Below are positions 52,137 through 61,957 of a stretch of 64,000 nucleotides of DNA, piece by piece; position 1 is the stretch's first letter; the number at the start of each line of letters is the position of its first letter. The notes beneath the pieces are model-generated. The model saw only the letters and a list, made by a program, of their open reading frames with translations, was not told where the DNA came from and made no database searches. Location of the stretch: positions 1 through 64,000 of the forward strand of contig JBAOHV010000004.1 in assembly GCA_037045265.1 (NCBI GenBank), read 5' to 3'. This DNA is from JBAOHV01 sp037045265. GTDB lineage: Bacteria > Actinomycetota > Acidimicrobiia > Acidimicrobiales > Microtrichaceae. The position numbers and the translations under genes were made by a program.

Positions 52137-52763
52137 TCACGCCTGCAACAAGAAGTGCACGGCGAGCCCCACCATGAACAGCGCCGCCGCGAGCCGTAGT
52201 CGCGCAGTCGCCACCGCGCTCAGGGTCGAGCCGAGCACTCCGCCGAGCAGGACGAATCCTCCGTGGGCGATGAGTGACGCCAGGAACATCCCGACCGCCC
52301 AACCAGGTGTCCCGACACCGGCGGTTCCTGCGACGACGACGCTCGCGAACAACACGATCGTGACCGGGTTGACCATCGTCAGCCCGTAGAACGCACCTGC
52401 CAGCCGCGACCCGTTCAACCCGACGAAGGGTGCCGAGTTTGTAGGGGTCGGGGTGTCGCGCAGCGGGCGCATCTCGATGATCGCGGAGCGGGCCATCGCC
52501 GAGGCGATCCAGACCAGGACTCCCACAGCAGCGAGCACCATCAGGTGCTCGACCGGGGCCAGCACGGTGGCGATGGTCGCGCCCGCGATCGCAGCGATGA
52601 CAGAGAAGGTGAGGTCGGCCGTGGCGACCCCGAGCGCTGCGGGCGCGGCACTCCGGACCCCACGCTCGAGTCCCTGGTCGAACAGCAGGACCGAGATCGG
52701 ACCGAAGGCGATCATCATCGGAAGCCCGATCACCAGACCGAGCAGCACATTCGCGAACGTCAT
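52137..52763 (-). CDS. LysE/RhtB-family amino acid exporter
   Basis: Six-helix export permease, 208 residues: FANVLLGLVIGLPMMIAFGP (first helix with the GP motif), ALGVATADLTFSVIAAIAGAT and the late FYGLTMVNPVTIVLFASVVV with the conserved NP. Start ATG 52763. It diverges from an Lrp-type regulator, echoing the lysE/lysG pairing of Corynebacterium but with a different regulator family. The exported amino acid is unknown. Confidence 0.88.
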   Translation of the reverse strand: MTFANVLLGLVIGLPMMIAFGPISVLLFDQGLERGVRSAAPAALGVATADLTFSVIAAIAGATIATVLAPVEHLMVLAAVGVLVWIASAMARSAIIEMRPLRDTPTPTNSAPFVGLNGSRLAGAFYGLTMVNPVTIVLFASVVVAGTAGVGTPGWAVGMFLASLIAHGGFVLLGGVLGSTLSAVATARLRLAAALFMVGLAVHFLLQA

Positions 52764-52830
52764 GGCCCGAGTATGGATGCGTATTGAGCGGCAGATGCAG
52801 GGTTCTCATGCGCTGATACGGTGGATCGCC

Positions 52831-53289
52831 GTGACTTCACCGCTGATCGATGCACTTGACCATGTGATCATCGGCGAGCTTCGCACCGAGGCCCGTCTGA
52901 GCTGGCGCGAGCTCGGCGAACGCATCGGGCTCGGGCCGACCGCGACCGCTGATCGGGTGAGGCGTCTCGAGAACCTCGGCGTTCTCCGCGGCTACCACGC
53001 CGAGGTCGACTTATCAGCGTTGGGCATGGGTCTCAGGGCGATCACCGAGCTCCGCCTGAACCCCGAGACGCCCTACGAGCACTTCGAGTCGCTCCTGCGA
53101 GACACGCCCGAGGTCCAGACCGCCTACCACGTGACCGGCAGCCTGGACTACGTGCTGATCCTGGCCTGTCCCGACGTGGCGGCGCTGGACCGGATCGTGT
53201 CGACCTGGCGCCGGGACGGCGGGGTGCTCGAGAGCTCGACCCGTATCCTCCTGCGTGAGGTCGACCTGGCCGGGCCGGCCGCCGGCTAG
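52831..53289 (+). CDS. Lrp/AsnC-family transcriptional regulator
   Basis: Start taken as GTG 52831 (152 residues). HTH: LSWRELGERIGLGPTATADRVRRLENLGVLRGY, the standard Lrp/AsnC N-terminus. The C-terminal RAM-like domain has SLDYVLILACPDVAALDRIV. Start-to-start distance to lysE is 67 bp, and it likely controls that exporter in response to an amino acid. Its stop overlaps the stop of the convergent ABC-F gene. Confidence 0.88.
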   Translation: MTSPLIDALDHVIIGELRTEARLSWRELGERIGLGPTATADRVRRLENLGVLRGYHAEVDLSALGMGLRAITELRLNPETPYEHFESLLRDTPEVQTAYHVTGSLDYVLILACPDVAALDRIVSTWRRDGGVLESSTRILLREVDLAGPAAG

Positions 53290-55262
53290 TCGGCGAGGGC
53301 CGCCTCGAGTCGGGCCTGGGCGGACTCCCACTGGGACAGAAGGTCACCCACCTCGGCCTCGGCCGCCTCGTGCGCGTCGGCGAGATCTCGCACCTTCTGG
53401 TGGTCGTCGTAGATCTCCGGGTCGGCGAGCTGCTCCGCGAGTGTCGTTGCCTGCGCCTCGAGTTTGGCGATCTTGCGCTCCAGACGCTGCACCGTGCTGC
53501 GCAGCTCCTTGGTCGCTCGCTGGCGGGTCTGGCGCTCCTCCGCGCTCAGCTTGCGGGTCTGTGCCTTGTTCTGCCGGCGCCTGTCCCCCTCCGTTGCATC
53601 GGGATCCCCTGCCGTTGCACCGGATCGGCCAGCCACCAGGGTCGACCCGCTGGGCGCAAGCACCTCCTCGTCGACCGAAGGGTGGTAGACGACAGAGCCG
53701 TCGCGGACCTCGACCAGTGCGTCGGCGACGGAACGGATCAGGTACCTGTCGTGTGTCACCAGCAGCACCGTGCCTGGATAGACGTTCAGCGCCTCCTCCA
53801 ACACGTCGCAGCTCGGAAGGTCCAGATGGTTCGTCGGCTCGTCGAGAACCAGCAGGTTCACCGGGTCGACCATGATCCTTGCCAACGCCAGGCGCGTGCG
53901 TTCACCACCGGAGAGGTCGCCGACCTTGCGATCGACGGCGTCGCCGCGGAACCCGAAGCTGCCGAGCACGCTGCGCAGGTTCCGACCCTTCTCCTCGCCG
54001 ACCGCTGCACGGAACTCCTCGAGGACCGTGCGATCGAACCGCAGAGCGTCGACCTGGTGCTGGGCGAACTCGGCGACGTCGACGTTGTTTCCCATGATCA
54101 CCTCGCCGGCCATCGGCGCCAACTCGCCGAGCAGGAGCCGCAACAAGGTGGTCTTGCCAGCGCCGTTCGGGCCCACAAGCGCCAGCTTCTGGCCCCGTTC
54201 CACGACCAGGTCGATCTGCGACAGAACCGCCTGTCCATCGAACCCGACCGCGGCGTCGATCGCTTCGACGACCACCCGCGAGGATCGCTGCGGCTCAGGG
54301 AAGGAGAACCTGGCGACCAGCTCGGCGCGCGGCGGTGGCTGGAGTCGCTCGAGCTTCTCGAGTGCCTTGATCCTGCTCTGCACCTGACGGGACTTGGTCG
54401 CCTTGTAGCGGAAGCGCTCGATGAATCTCTCGGTGGAGGCAAGATGTCGTTGTTGCGCTGCTGCCGCCGCCTCGGCCGCGGCCAGACGCTCCTCGCGCTG
54501 GATGACGAACTCCTCGAACCCGCCGACGTACTCGATCGCGCGACCGTGGGCGACCTCGACCACACGCTGCGCGACCGCGTCTAGGAAGTCGCGGTCGTGG
54601 CTGACGAACAGGATCGCCCCGGGCCACTGGGCCAGGTGCTGCTCGAGCCACGAGACCGACTCGACGTCGAGGTGGTTGGTCGGTTCGTCGAGCACCAGCA
54701 GGTCCGGCGCCGACAGCATCAGTCGGGCCAGGGCGACCCGCATGCGCCAACCACCGGACAGCTCATGGACCGGTCGGTCCATCTCGGCATCACGGAACCC
54801 GAGTCCCGCCAGCACCCGCCGAGCCTCGGCCTCGACGCCGTAGCCACCCATGGTCTCGAAGCGGTGCTGGGCCTCGCCGTAGGCCTCGAGAGAGCGTTGA
54901 TGCGCGTCCTCGTCCGGGTCCGAACCCTGGGGACCCGTCTCGGCGACGTCCTGTGCGAGCCGAGTGAGCTGGTCCTCGAGGTCCGTGACGTGAGCAGCTC
55001 CGCGGAGGACCTCCTGGATCACGCTGCCGTCGACCTGTTCGGTGAGCTCCTGGGGTAGGTAGCCGATGCGAGCGCCCTTGCCGATGTGGACCTCACCGGC
55101 GTCGGGCTGTTGGTCCCCGACGATGATCTCGAGCAGTGTCGTCTTGCCGACCCCGTTGCCGCCGACCAGCGCGACACGGCGCCCGGGGACCAGCTTGAAG
55201 GTGACGCCTTCGAAAAGGGTGCGCCCACCGAACGACTTCGTCAGGCCTGAGACGGTGATCAT
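53286..55262 (-). CDS. ABC-F family ATPase (Uup/EttA/YheS-like)
   Basis: Twin ABC protein without membrane domain; acts on the ribosome, not in transport. First Walker A ALVGGNGVGKTTLLEIIVGD, signature HELSGGWRMRVALARLML and Walker B LLVLDEPTNHLDVESVSWLE; second Walker A ALVGPNGAGKTTLLRLLLGE, signature DLSGGERTRLALARIMV and LLVLDEPTNHLDLPSCDVLE. The inter-domain linker (about residues 240-310) is helical and highly charged, and a C-terminal coiled coil (KIAKLEAQATTLAEQLAD) resembles the Uup end. ATG 55262, 658 residues, intact. Confidence 0.92.
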   Translation of the reverse strand: MITVSGLTKSFGGRTLFEGVTFKLVPGRRVALVGGNGVGKTTLLEIIVGDQQPDAGEVHIGKGARIGYLPQELTEQVDGSVIQEVLRGAAHVTDLEDQLTRLAQDVAETGPQGSDPDEDAHQRSLEAYGEAQHRFETMGGYGVEAEARRVLAGLGFRDAEMDRPVHELSGGWRMRVALARLMLSAPDLLVLDEPTNHLDVESVSWLEQHLAQWPGAILFVSHDRDFLDAVAQRVVEVAHGRAIEYVGGFEEFVIQREERLAAAEAAAAAQQRHLASTERFIERFRYKATKSRQVQSRIKALEKLERLQPPPRAELVARFSFPEPQRSSRVVVEAIDAAVGFDGQAVLSQIDLVVERGQKLALVGPNGAGKTTLLRLLLGELAPMAGEVIMGNNVDVAEFAQHQVDALRFDRTVLEEFRAAVGEEKGRNLRSVLGSFGFRGDAVDRKVGDLSGGERTRLALARIMVDPVNLLVLDEPTNHLDLPSCDVLEEALNVYPGTVLLVTHDRYLIRSVADALVEVRDGSVVYHPSVDEEVLAPSGSTLVAGRSGATAGDPDATEGDRRRQNKAQTRKLSAEERQTRQRATKELRSTVQRLERKIAKLEAQATTLAEQLADPEIYDDHQKVRDLADAHEAAEAEVGDLLSQWESAQARLEAALAD

Positions 55263-55309
55263 CGGCCCGGCAGGCTACCGGGCGGACAGCAGCTCCGATT
55301 CCGAACTGC

Positions 55310-57475
55310 TCAGGGCCGGCGCCAGAGGGCGAAGGGCAACACAGGTCCGGCACCCGCGTTGCGCAACCCCTCGGCGACCACCGTGGCGGTCCACCCCGAG
55401 CGATAGGTGTCGTCGATGAGCAGGCACGGACCCGCGGGCAGGACCTCGCCGTCGGCCCGGCCGAACTCGAACGCGTCCAACACGTTGGCCGCCTGGTTGC
55501 AGGAGTTGTCCATCCGCGGCCTGAGGTGGCGCGTCCTGGCGGGTCCGACGGACAGCGTCGACGATCTCCATGCGGCCGACGTCCGCGAGTCGACGGGCCA
55601 GTCCCCGCACCAGCTCTGGTCGGGTCCGCGACGGAACCCATGTGACCCAGGTCGGGCGCCGCCCCCAGGGCCAGGCTTTGAGCGCTGCCGCGACTGCTCG
55701 CAGCAGGTCCTCGTCCGGCGCGGAGTCGCGAAGCGCGAAGCGCTCTGCCAGCTCCTCTGACCATCCTGGGTCGCTCGCGAACGCGAGCGCTCGGCCCTCT
55801 TCGGCTCGCAGGTCAGGGGGGATGTTGCCGGAGCGGCCCTCGAGGCCGCGGGGCCACTGCTTGCGGGGATCGAGCACGACGGGCGCCGAGCGCACGAAGG
55901 CGAGCGCCTCGGCGGCGGCAGCGGCGTCGACCGCAGTCTCGATGCGCGTCCCGGTGCAGTTGTCGCACCGTCCACAATCGACAGCCTCGACGTCGTCGAG
56001 CTGCTCGCGCAGGAACCGGAGCCGGCACCCGGTGTGCTCCTGGTAGGAGACGCATCGCGGCCTGCTCGGCCGCGCGCGGGCCTCTGCGAGCTGCGCATAC
56101 CGCTCGGAGTCGTAGGCCCAGGGGAGATCCGAGAGGGACCAGCTGCTGCCGTCACGGGTCACCGCTCCCTCGACGTCGAGGACCTTGAGCAACGCCTCGA
56201 GGCGGCCCCGGCGCAGGTTGACCATCGACTCGAGCTCCGTGAGCGCGACGGGCCCGGCGGTCCTCAGCGCCTGGAGGACCTCGACTACGGCGCCCTCGGG
56301 CGGCATGGCCGTTGCGTCGAAGTACGACCAGACGTCGCTGCTCCGCTCGGGTGGGCATCAGGACGACCTGTGCGTCGACGCTGCCGCGACCCGCCCGGCC
56401 CACCTGCTGGTAGTACGCGATCGGCGATGACGGCGAACCGACGTGGACCACATAGGAAAGGTTCGGATTGTCGTAGCCCATGCCCAGAGCAGACGTGGCT
56501 ACGACGCACGACAACGTTCCTCGGTCGAGCGCTGCCTCGATCCGTTCCCTCTCATCGGACGCCGTGGCCCCGGTGTAGGCAGCGGCCGCGACACCAGCGC
56601 GCTCGAGGAACTCCGCCGTCCGCTCGGCCTCGGAGACGGTCAGGCAGTAGACGAGACCCGGCCCACCGTGGGCGCGGGCCCACCCGGCGAGCCAGGCCAG
56701 GCGTTCGGCGGGCGGTGCCCAGGTGCGCCACTGACAGGTGCAGGCTCGGCCTGTCGAGCGATCCTCGCAGTGTGAGCGTCCGGTCGCCGATCTGGGTGGC
56801 CAGGTCCGCGCTAGACCCGCTCGTTGGCGGTCGCCGTGGCGGCGAGCACGGGTACCGTCGGGTCGAGCCCGCCCAGGACATCGGCTATGCGGCGGTAGTC
56901 GGGCCGGAAGTCGTGGCCCCAGTCCGAGATGCAGTGCGCCTCGTCGACGACGAGCATGCCCACCGCCCCGGTGAGCGACGCCAGCACCTCGGTACGGAAC
57001 CGCGGGTTGTTCAGTCGCTCCGGTGAGATCAGCAGCACGTCGACCAGGTCGGCCTCGATCTCGGCCTCGATCTCGGTGCCAGTCGTCGATGTTCGACGAG
57101 TTGATGGTGGCGGCACGGATACCCGGCCGTGGAGGCGGCACGCGACCTGGTTGCGCATGAGGGCGAGCAGCGGCGAGACCACCAGGGTCGGGCCCGCGCC
57201 CGACTCGCGCGGAGCAGTCGCGTGGCGATCCAGTACACCGCCGACTTGCCCCACCCGGTCGCCTGCACGAGCAGCACCCGCCGCTGGTGGGTGACCAGCG
57301 CGTCGATGGCGACGAGTTGGTCCGGGCGCAGCACGGCGGACCCCCCAGCCAACTCCGCCAGCACTTCCCCGGCGACGGCCGCCAGGTCGACTCCCGGGGC
57401 AGGCAGGTCGGGTGAGGCGGGTGGCGATGAGGAGGCGGGTTGAGACGGCACGGAAGACGAGCTCACGGACTTCAT
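55310..57475 (-). CDS. recQ: RecQ DNA helicase with C-terminal phosphoribosyltransferase-like domain, frame-broken
   Basis: 3'-5' DNA helicase for repair. ATG 57475. Walker A VLLVQATGWGKSAVYWIATR, then (in other frames) TLVVSPLLALMRNQVACRL, the DExH box MLVVDEAHCISDWGHDFRPD, VLAATATAN, VVATSALGMGYDNPNLSYVV and YYQQVGRAGRGS. The zinc/RQC-like region carries VDCGRCDNCTGTRIET. The last segment EVLPAGPCLLIDDTYRSGWTAT is a phosphoribosyltransferase PRPP-type motif, a fusion found in actinobacterial RecQ proteins. At least five breaks (near 57,200, 57,090, 56,820, 56,350 and 55,510). Confidence 0.85.
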
Positions 57476-57684
57476 CGTTGCACTTGCGTCGGACACCGTC
57501 AGCGGGCGCGCGGCCCTCTGAGGCGCTGAGGAGCGCACATCGCTGCATCCGCTGACCCCGACGATCTAGGGTGCGCCCGTGCACGGAACTCGTGGTTCTC
57601 TTGCAGCGGACTCTTCCAAAGCACGAATCACTTGCAATAGTGTCCGATCACCACGGATTCGATCGTCACGGGGGGCGTCGACGC

Positions 57685-58888
57685 ATGGGTGAATCATCAC
57701 CGACCAGCACGCCGTCCGGCGCCTCTGCGGCCGTCGAGCCGGTCATCCGGCTCGATGACGTCTCCAAGCGGTTCGGCGACTACGTCGCGGTCGAATCGGC
57801 CAACTTCGACCATCGGCGAGGGCGAGTTCTTCTCGATGCTCGGACCGTCGGGCTGCGGCAAGACCACGACGTTGCGGATGATCGCCGGGTTCGAGCAGCC
57901 CACCGGCGGGCGCGATCCTGCTCGACGGGCGTCGACGTCTCGCACGACCCCGCCCTACAAGCGCGACGTCAACACCGTGTTCCAGAACTACGCGCTGTTC
58001 CCCCACATGAACGTGTTCGACAACGTCGCCTACGGGCTGCGCAACCGCAGGACATCCGAGTCCGAGGTCCGTACGCCGGGTCGGCGAGACTGCTCGAGGT
58101 GGTGCGCCTGCCCGACATGGCGAACCGCCGACCCAACCAGCTCTCGGGCGGCCAGCAGCAGCGCGTCGCCCTGGCCCGGGCCTTGGTGAACCTGCCCAAG
58201 CGCGCTCCTGCTCGACGAGCCGCTCGGCGCGCTCGACCTGAAGCTGCGACAGGTCGATGCAGCTCGAGCTCAAGCGCATCCAGCGCGAGGTAGGCATCAC
58301 CTTCATCTTCGTCACCCACGACCAGGAAGAGGCGCTGACCATGTCGGACCGCATCGCGGTCATGACACAGGGGCGGGTCGACCAGATCGGCACGCCCGAC
58401 CGAGATCTACCACCGACCGGCCACCGTGTTCGTCGCCGGCTTCATCGGGACCGCCAACCTCCTGCCCGTCACCGTGCGCTCGCCAGAACGGCGACCAGGT
58501 CACCGTGGATTCGAGGACGGGCAACCAGTTCCAGGTACCTGCCGGGGGGCACGAGCACGCTGACGGATCAGAGGCGACGCTCATGGTGCGACCCGAACGA
58601 CTCGTACCCGCCGGAGCGCCCCTGCACGGCGACACCCCCGCAGGGAGACTCGCAGTGCACGGTCACGAGCATGGTGTTCCAGGGTCCCGTCGTTCGCTGC
58701 CAGGTACGCGACCGTCACCGGAACGGACCTCGTCGCTCACCTCGGCCCCGAGGACGACCCCGGCGCCATCAGCGTCGGGTCACCGATCACCATGACCTGG
58801 GCCTACGAGGTGCGCCTATCTGGTACCCGAGGCCATCGCCGCCGACATGGCCGGCGTCAGCCAGGCCGACGATGCCCTGGCGTCCTGA
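57685..58888 (+). CDS. potA: Spermidine/putrescine-type ABC transporter ATPase, frame-broken
   Basis: Energises polyamine uptake. ATG 57685. In order: IRLDDVSKRFGDYVAVESAN, then (one base removed near 57,810) FSMLGPSGCGKTTTLRMIAG (Walker A), VFQNYALFPHMNVFDNVAYG, NQLSGGQQQRVALARALVN (signature), LLLDEPLGALDLKLRQ (Walker B), ITFIFVTHDQEEALTMSDRI. The TOBE-like C-terminus includes SEATLMVRPERLVP and ends VSQADDALAS at 58888. I traced single-base insertions near 57,810, 57,907 and 57,930. Confidence 0.88.
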
Positions 58889-58917
58889 ACCACCGACCCG
58901 ACACCGAGGAGCAGACC

Positions 58918-60094
58918 ATGGCCAACCGCAGTGACACGGCGACAGTTCATGACCCGGACCGGACTGGCGGTGGGTGGCGTGGTCCTCACCCCGTCAGATC
59001 CTCGCTGCCTGCGGAGGTGACGACGGCGGCGAAGGAGGCCGCGGGGAGAGCACCGACGGCGTGTACTTCGAGCAACTGGCCGGAGTACATCGACACCGCC
59101 GAGGACGGCTCGGTCGACGGCCCCGGTACGACTCTTGCGAACTTCACCGAGCAGACGGGCATCTCGATCAAGTACACCGAGGATGTACAACGACAACAAC
59201 GAGTACTTCGCGAAGATCCAGCCCCTGCTCTCACAGGGCAAGGCGATCGCTCCCAACGTGCTAGCCCCCACGTACTGGATGGCTGCTCGACTCATCAACC
59301 TGGGCTGGGTGGAGAAGCTCCCTCTTCGACAAGATCCCGAACTCGTCGAACCTGGTGACGAGCCTCCAGAAGCCGCCGTCGGACCCGACGGGCGAGTACT
59401 CGCTCCCGTGGCAGGCCGGTACGGCAGGAATCGCCTACAACATCAACGCTGACCGGCGGCAAGGAGCTGACGTCGGTCGCGGACCTGTGGGATCCGTCCC
59501 TCAAGGGCAAGGTCTCCGCACTGACCGAGATGCGCGACACCATCGGCATCATCGCCCTGTCCGAGGGCATCGACATCTCGACAGCGAACACGCTCGAGGA
59601 CTACCAACCAGCCTTCGACACGCTGCAGGAGCAGGTCGACAGCGGTCAGATACGCCAGTTCACCGGCAACGAGTACGTCGGCCCCCTCGAAGACGGCACG
59701 CTCGCGGCGTGCTTCGCCTGGTCCGGCGACGTGCTGGGCATCGAACAACCCCGACATCCGCTACGTGGTCCCGGACTCCGGGGGCACCCTGTGGTTCGAC
59801 ACGATGATCATCCCCAAGGGCGCCTCGGGAGCGGAGGACGTCGCCGAGTGGATCAACTTCGTCTACGACCCCGTGAACGCCGCGCAGATCACCGCCGCGG
59901 TGCAGTTCATCTCACCGGTCCAGGGTGTCCAGGAGGAGCTGCGCAAGATGGGCGGTGACGCGGCGGCGCTCGCCGACAGCCCGTACCTGTTCCCCGACGA
60001 GGCGACCCAGGAACGGCTCCACACCTTCGCGAACCTCAGCGACGAGGAGGAGGCGAAGATGGACGAGGAGTTCTCGACCATCTCAGGAGCCTGA
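58918..60094 (+). CDS. potD: Spermidine/putrescine-type periplasmic binding protein, frame-broken
   Basis: Substrate-binding lipoprotein of the same transporter. ATG 58918; the corrected N-terminus reads RQFMTRTGLAVGGVVLTPS then LAACGGDD, a Tat-like lipoprotein signal. The PotD fold starts SNWPEYIDTAEDG and continues FTEQTGISIKYTED, NVLAPTYWMAARLINLGWVE, SLPWQAGTAGIAYNIN, ADLWDPSLKGKVSALTEMRD and AACFAWSGDVLGIE, ending EEFSTISGA. Breaks near 59,187 and 59,450 are both fixed by removing one base. The preferred ligand (spermidine, putrescine or other amine) cannot be set. Confidence 0.88.
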
Positions 60095-60149
60095 GCCGAA
60101 GCAGCCAGACAGACCAACGGGAAACGATCCGACAGAGGGGGATAGAGCG

Positions 60150-61025
60150 ATGGCGGACGCTGCCGAGGACAAGGCGCTACGCAAGGGCAGATGGGCCCCA
60201 CTGGGGATGCTCAGCCCCGGTGTCATCTGGTTGCTGCTGTTCTTCCTGGTTCCAGTCCTGACCCTGGTCAAGGCCTCGCTCTCGACCAAGCCCAGCCGCT
60301 TCGCGAACCCGGAGTTCGACTGGGCCTGGTCCAACTTCACCTCGGCCTTCAGCGAGTACGGCGACGAGTTCGTCCGCTCGTTCGTCTACGCAGGAACCGC
60401 GACGGTGCTAGCGATCCTCATCGGCTACCCGCTGGCCTACTGGATCGCCACCCAGGGCGGACGGCACCGGAACCTGCTGATCGGTCTGGTCGTCGTGCCG
60501 TTCTTCACCAGCTACCTGATCCGCACGATCGCCTGGACTTCGATCCTGCGCGACGACGGACCCGCGGTGAGCATGCTCCAGCTGCTGCCGTGGATCGGCG
60601 AGGACGGGCGGATCCTGGCGACTCCGTGGGCAGTTATCGGGGGACTCACCTACAACTTCATATCGTTCATGATCCTGCCGATCTACGTGAGCCTGGAGAA
60701 GATCGACTTCCGGCTCACCGAGGCCGCAGCGGACCTGGGGTCGACCCCGTGGAGGGCCTTCCGCAAGGTCGTCCTGCCTCTGTCGCTGCCCGGAGTGTTC
60801 GCCGGCAGTCTGCTGGTGTTCATTCCCGCAGCGGGCGACTACCTGAACAACCGCTACCTGGGGTCGGCCAAGACCTCGATGATCGGCACCGTCGTACAGA
60901 ACCAGTTCCTGGTCCAGGTGGACTTTCCCCAGGCGGCCGCCCTGTCGATCGTGCTGATGGTGATCATCACGACGATGGTCCTCATCTACTCCAAGTTCCT
61001 GGGCACCGAAGGGCTCGCAGTATGA
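60150..61025 (+). CDS. potB: Polyamine-type ABC transporter permease PotB
   Basis: Inner-membrane permease, 291 residues, six helices: MLSPGVIWLLLFFLVPVLTL first, GTATVLAILIGYPLAYWIAT second. The EAA loop that contacts PotA is LTEAAADLGSTPWRAFRKV, followed by VVLPLSLPGVFAGSLLVFIP. ATG 60150 follows GAGGGGG. Frame intact, unlike the two genes before it. Confidence 0.92.
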   Translation: MADAAEDKALRKGRWAPLGMLSPGVIWLLLFFLVPVLTLVKASLSTKPSRFANPEFDWAWSNFTSAFSEYGDEFVRSFVYAGTATVLAILIGYPLAYWIATQGGRHRNLLIGLVVVPFFTSYLIRTIAWTSILRDDGPAVSMLQLLPWIGEDGRILATPWAVIGGLTYNFISFMILPIYVSLEKIDFRLTEAAADLGSTPWRAFRKVVLPLSLPGVFAGSLLVFIPAAGDYLNNRYLGSAKTSMIGTVVQNQFLVQVDFPQAAALSIVLMVIITTMVLIYSKFLGTEGLAV

Positions 61026-61050
61026 AGGCCGTGCGACCCGGCCTCCGGAG

Positions 61051-61941
61051 GTGGTCGACCCCATGACGATGTCCGAAGGTGCCGCCCCACCTGTGTTCGT
61101 CGAAGTCGACAGCCTCGGCTCCGGTTCGGGTTCCGCCAAGGCCGAACGTGTCGGCAGCCCCTGGCCGAGACGTCTGCTCACCGCCTTCGCGGTGCTCACG
61201 TACCTATGGCTGTTCGCACCGCTGATCAACATCGTCGTCTTCACGTTCAACGAGCCGCGGGGGCGCCGGAACCTGGCGTGGAACAAGTTCACCCTGGACA
61301 ACTGGGCTCAGCCGTTCAGCGACGCCGACCTGACAAGCGCCTTCATGAAGAGCCTGGTCGTGGCCGCCATCTCGGTCACCGTCGCACTCGTGTTCGGATC
61401 GCTCATCGCAATCGCCCTGGCCCGCTATCGGTTCACCGGGTCGAAGGTCACCGAGATCTTCCTCGTGCTTCCCCTCACCACTCCCGAGATCGTCCTCGGT
61501 GCTTCGCTCTACCAGTTGTTCCTGGGCCAGGAGGTGACGTTGGGGTTCTCCACGATCATCATCGCCCACATCATGTTCTGCGTGAGCTTCGTCGCTCTCA
61601 CCGTCAAGGCCCGGGTCAGGGGATTCGACTGGACCCTGGAGGACGCTTCGATGGACCTGGGCTCGGGTCCGTGGCGAACCTTCCGCAAGGTGACCTTCCC
61701 GCTGATCCTCCCGGGCATCATGGCCGCAGCCCTGCTGAGCTTCGCCCTGTCGCTCGACGACTACATCATCACCGACTTCACCAAGGGCGAGTACATAACC
61801 TTCCCGATCCACGTGAACAACGCGTTTCGCATCGCCTTCCCACCCCAGGTGAACGTGCTGGCCACGATCGTCCTGGTGGTGAGTGTGCTGTTGCTCGTCC
61901 TGTCCTCCGCTCGGGGCGACAGGGGCAGCGTCGCACGCTGA
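61051..61941 (+). CDS. potC: Polyamine-type ABC transporter permease PotC
   Basis: Second permease of the transporter. A hydrophilic N-terminus of about 40 residues precedes the first helix FAVLTYLWLFAPLINIVVFTF; EAA loop LEDASMDLGSGPWRTFRKVT then FPLILPGIMAAALLSFALSL, and DDYIITDFTKGE, a PotC hallmark. Start at GTG 61051 or, as likely, the ATG at 61063. 296 residues, intact. Confidence 0.92.
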   Translation: MVDPMTMSEGAAPPVFVEVDSLGSGSGSAKAERVGSPWPRRLLTAFAVLTYLWLFAPLINIVVFTFNEPRGRRNLAWNKFTLDNWAQPFSDADLTSAFMKSLVVAAISVTVALVFGSLIAIALARYRFTGSKVTEIFLVLPLTTPEIVLGASLYQLFLGQEVTLGFSTIIIAHIMFCVSFVALTVKARVRGFDWTLEDASMDLGSGPWRTFRKVTFPLILPGIMAAALLSFALSLDDYIITDFTKGEYITFPIHVNNAFRIAFPPQVNVLATIVLVVSVLLLVLSSARGDRGSVAR

Positions 61942-61957
61942 GCCGCTCCGCTGGCCC

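Noticed and set aside
57685..60094. Programmed ribosomal frameshifting in potA and potD
   Set aside because: Too many shifts at scattered, unrelated sites without slippery sequence or common structure; sequence error explains them.
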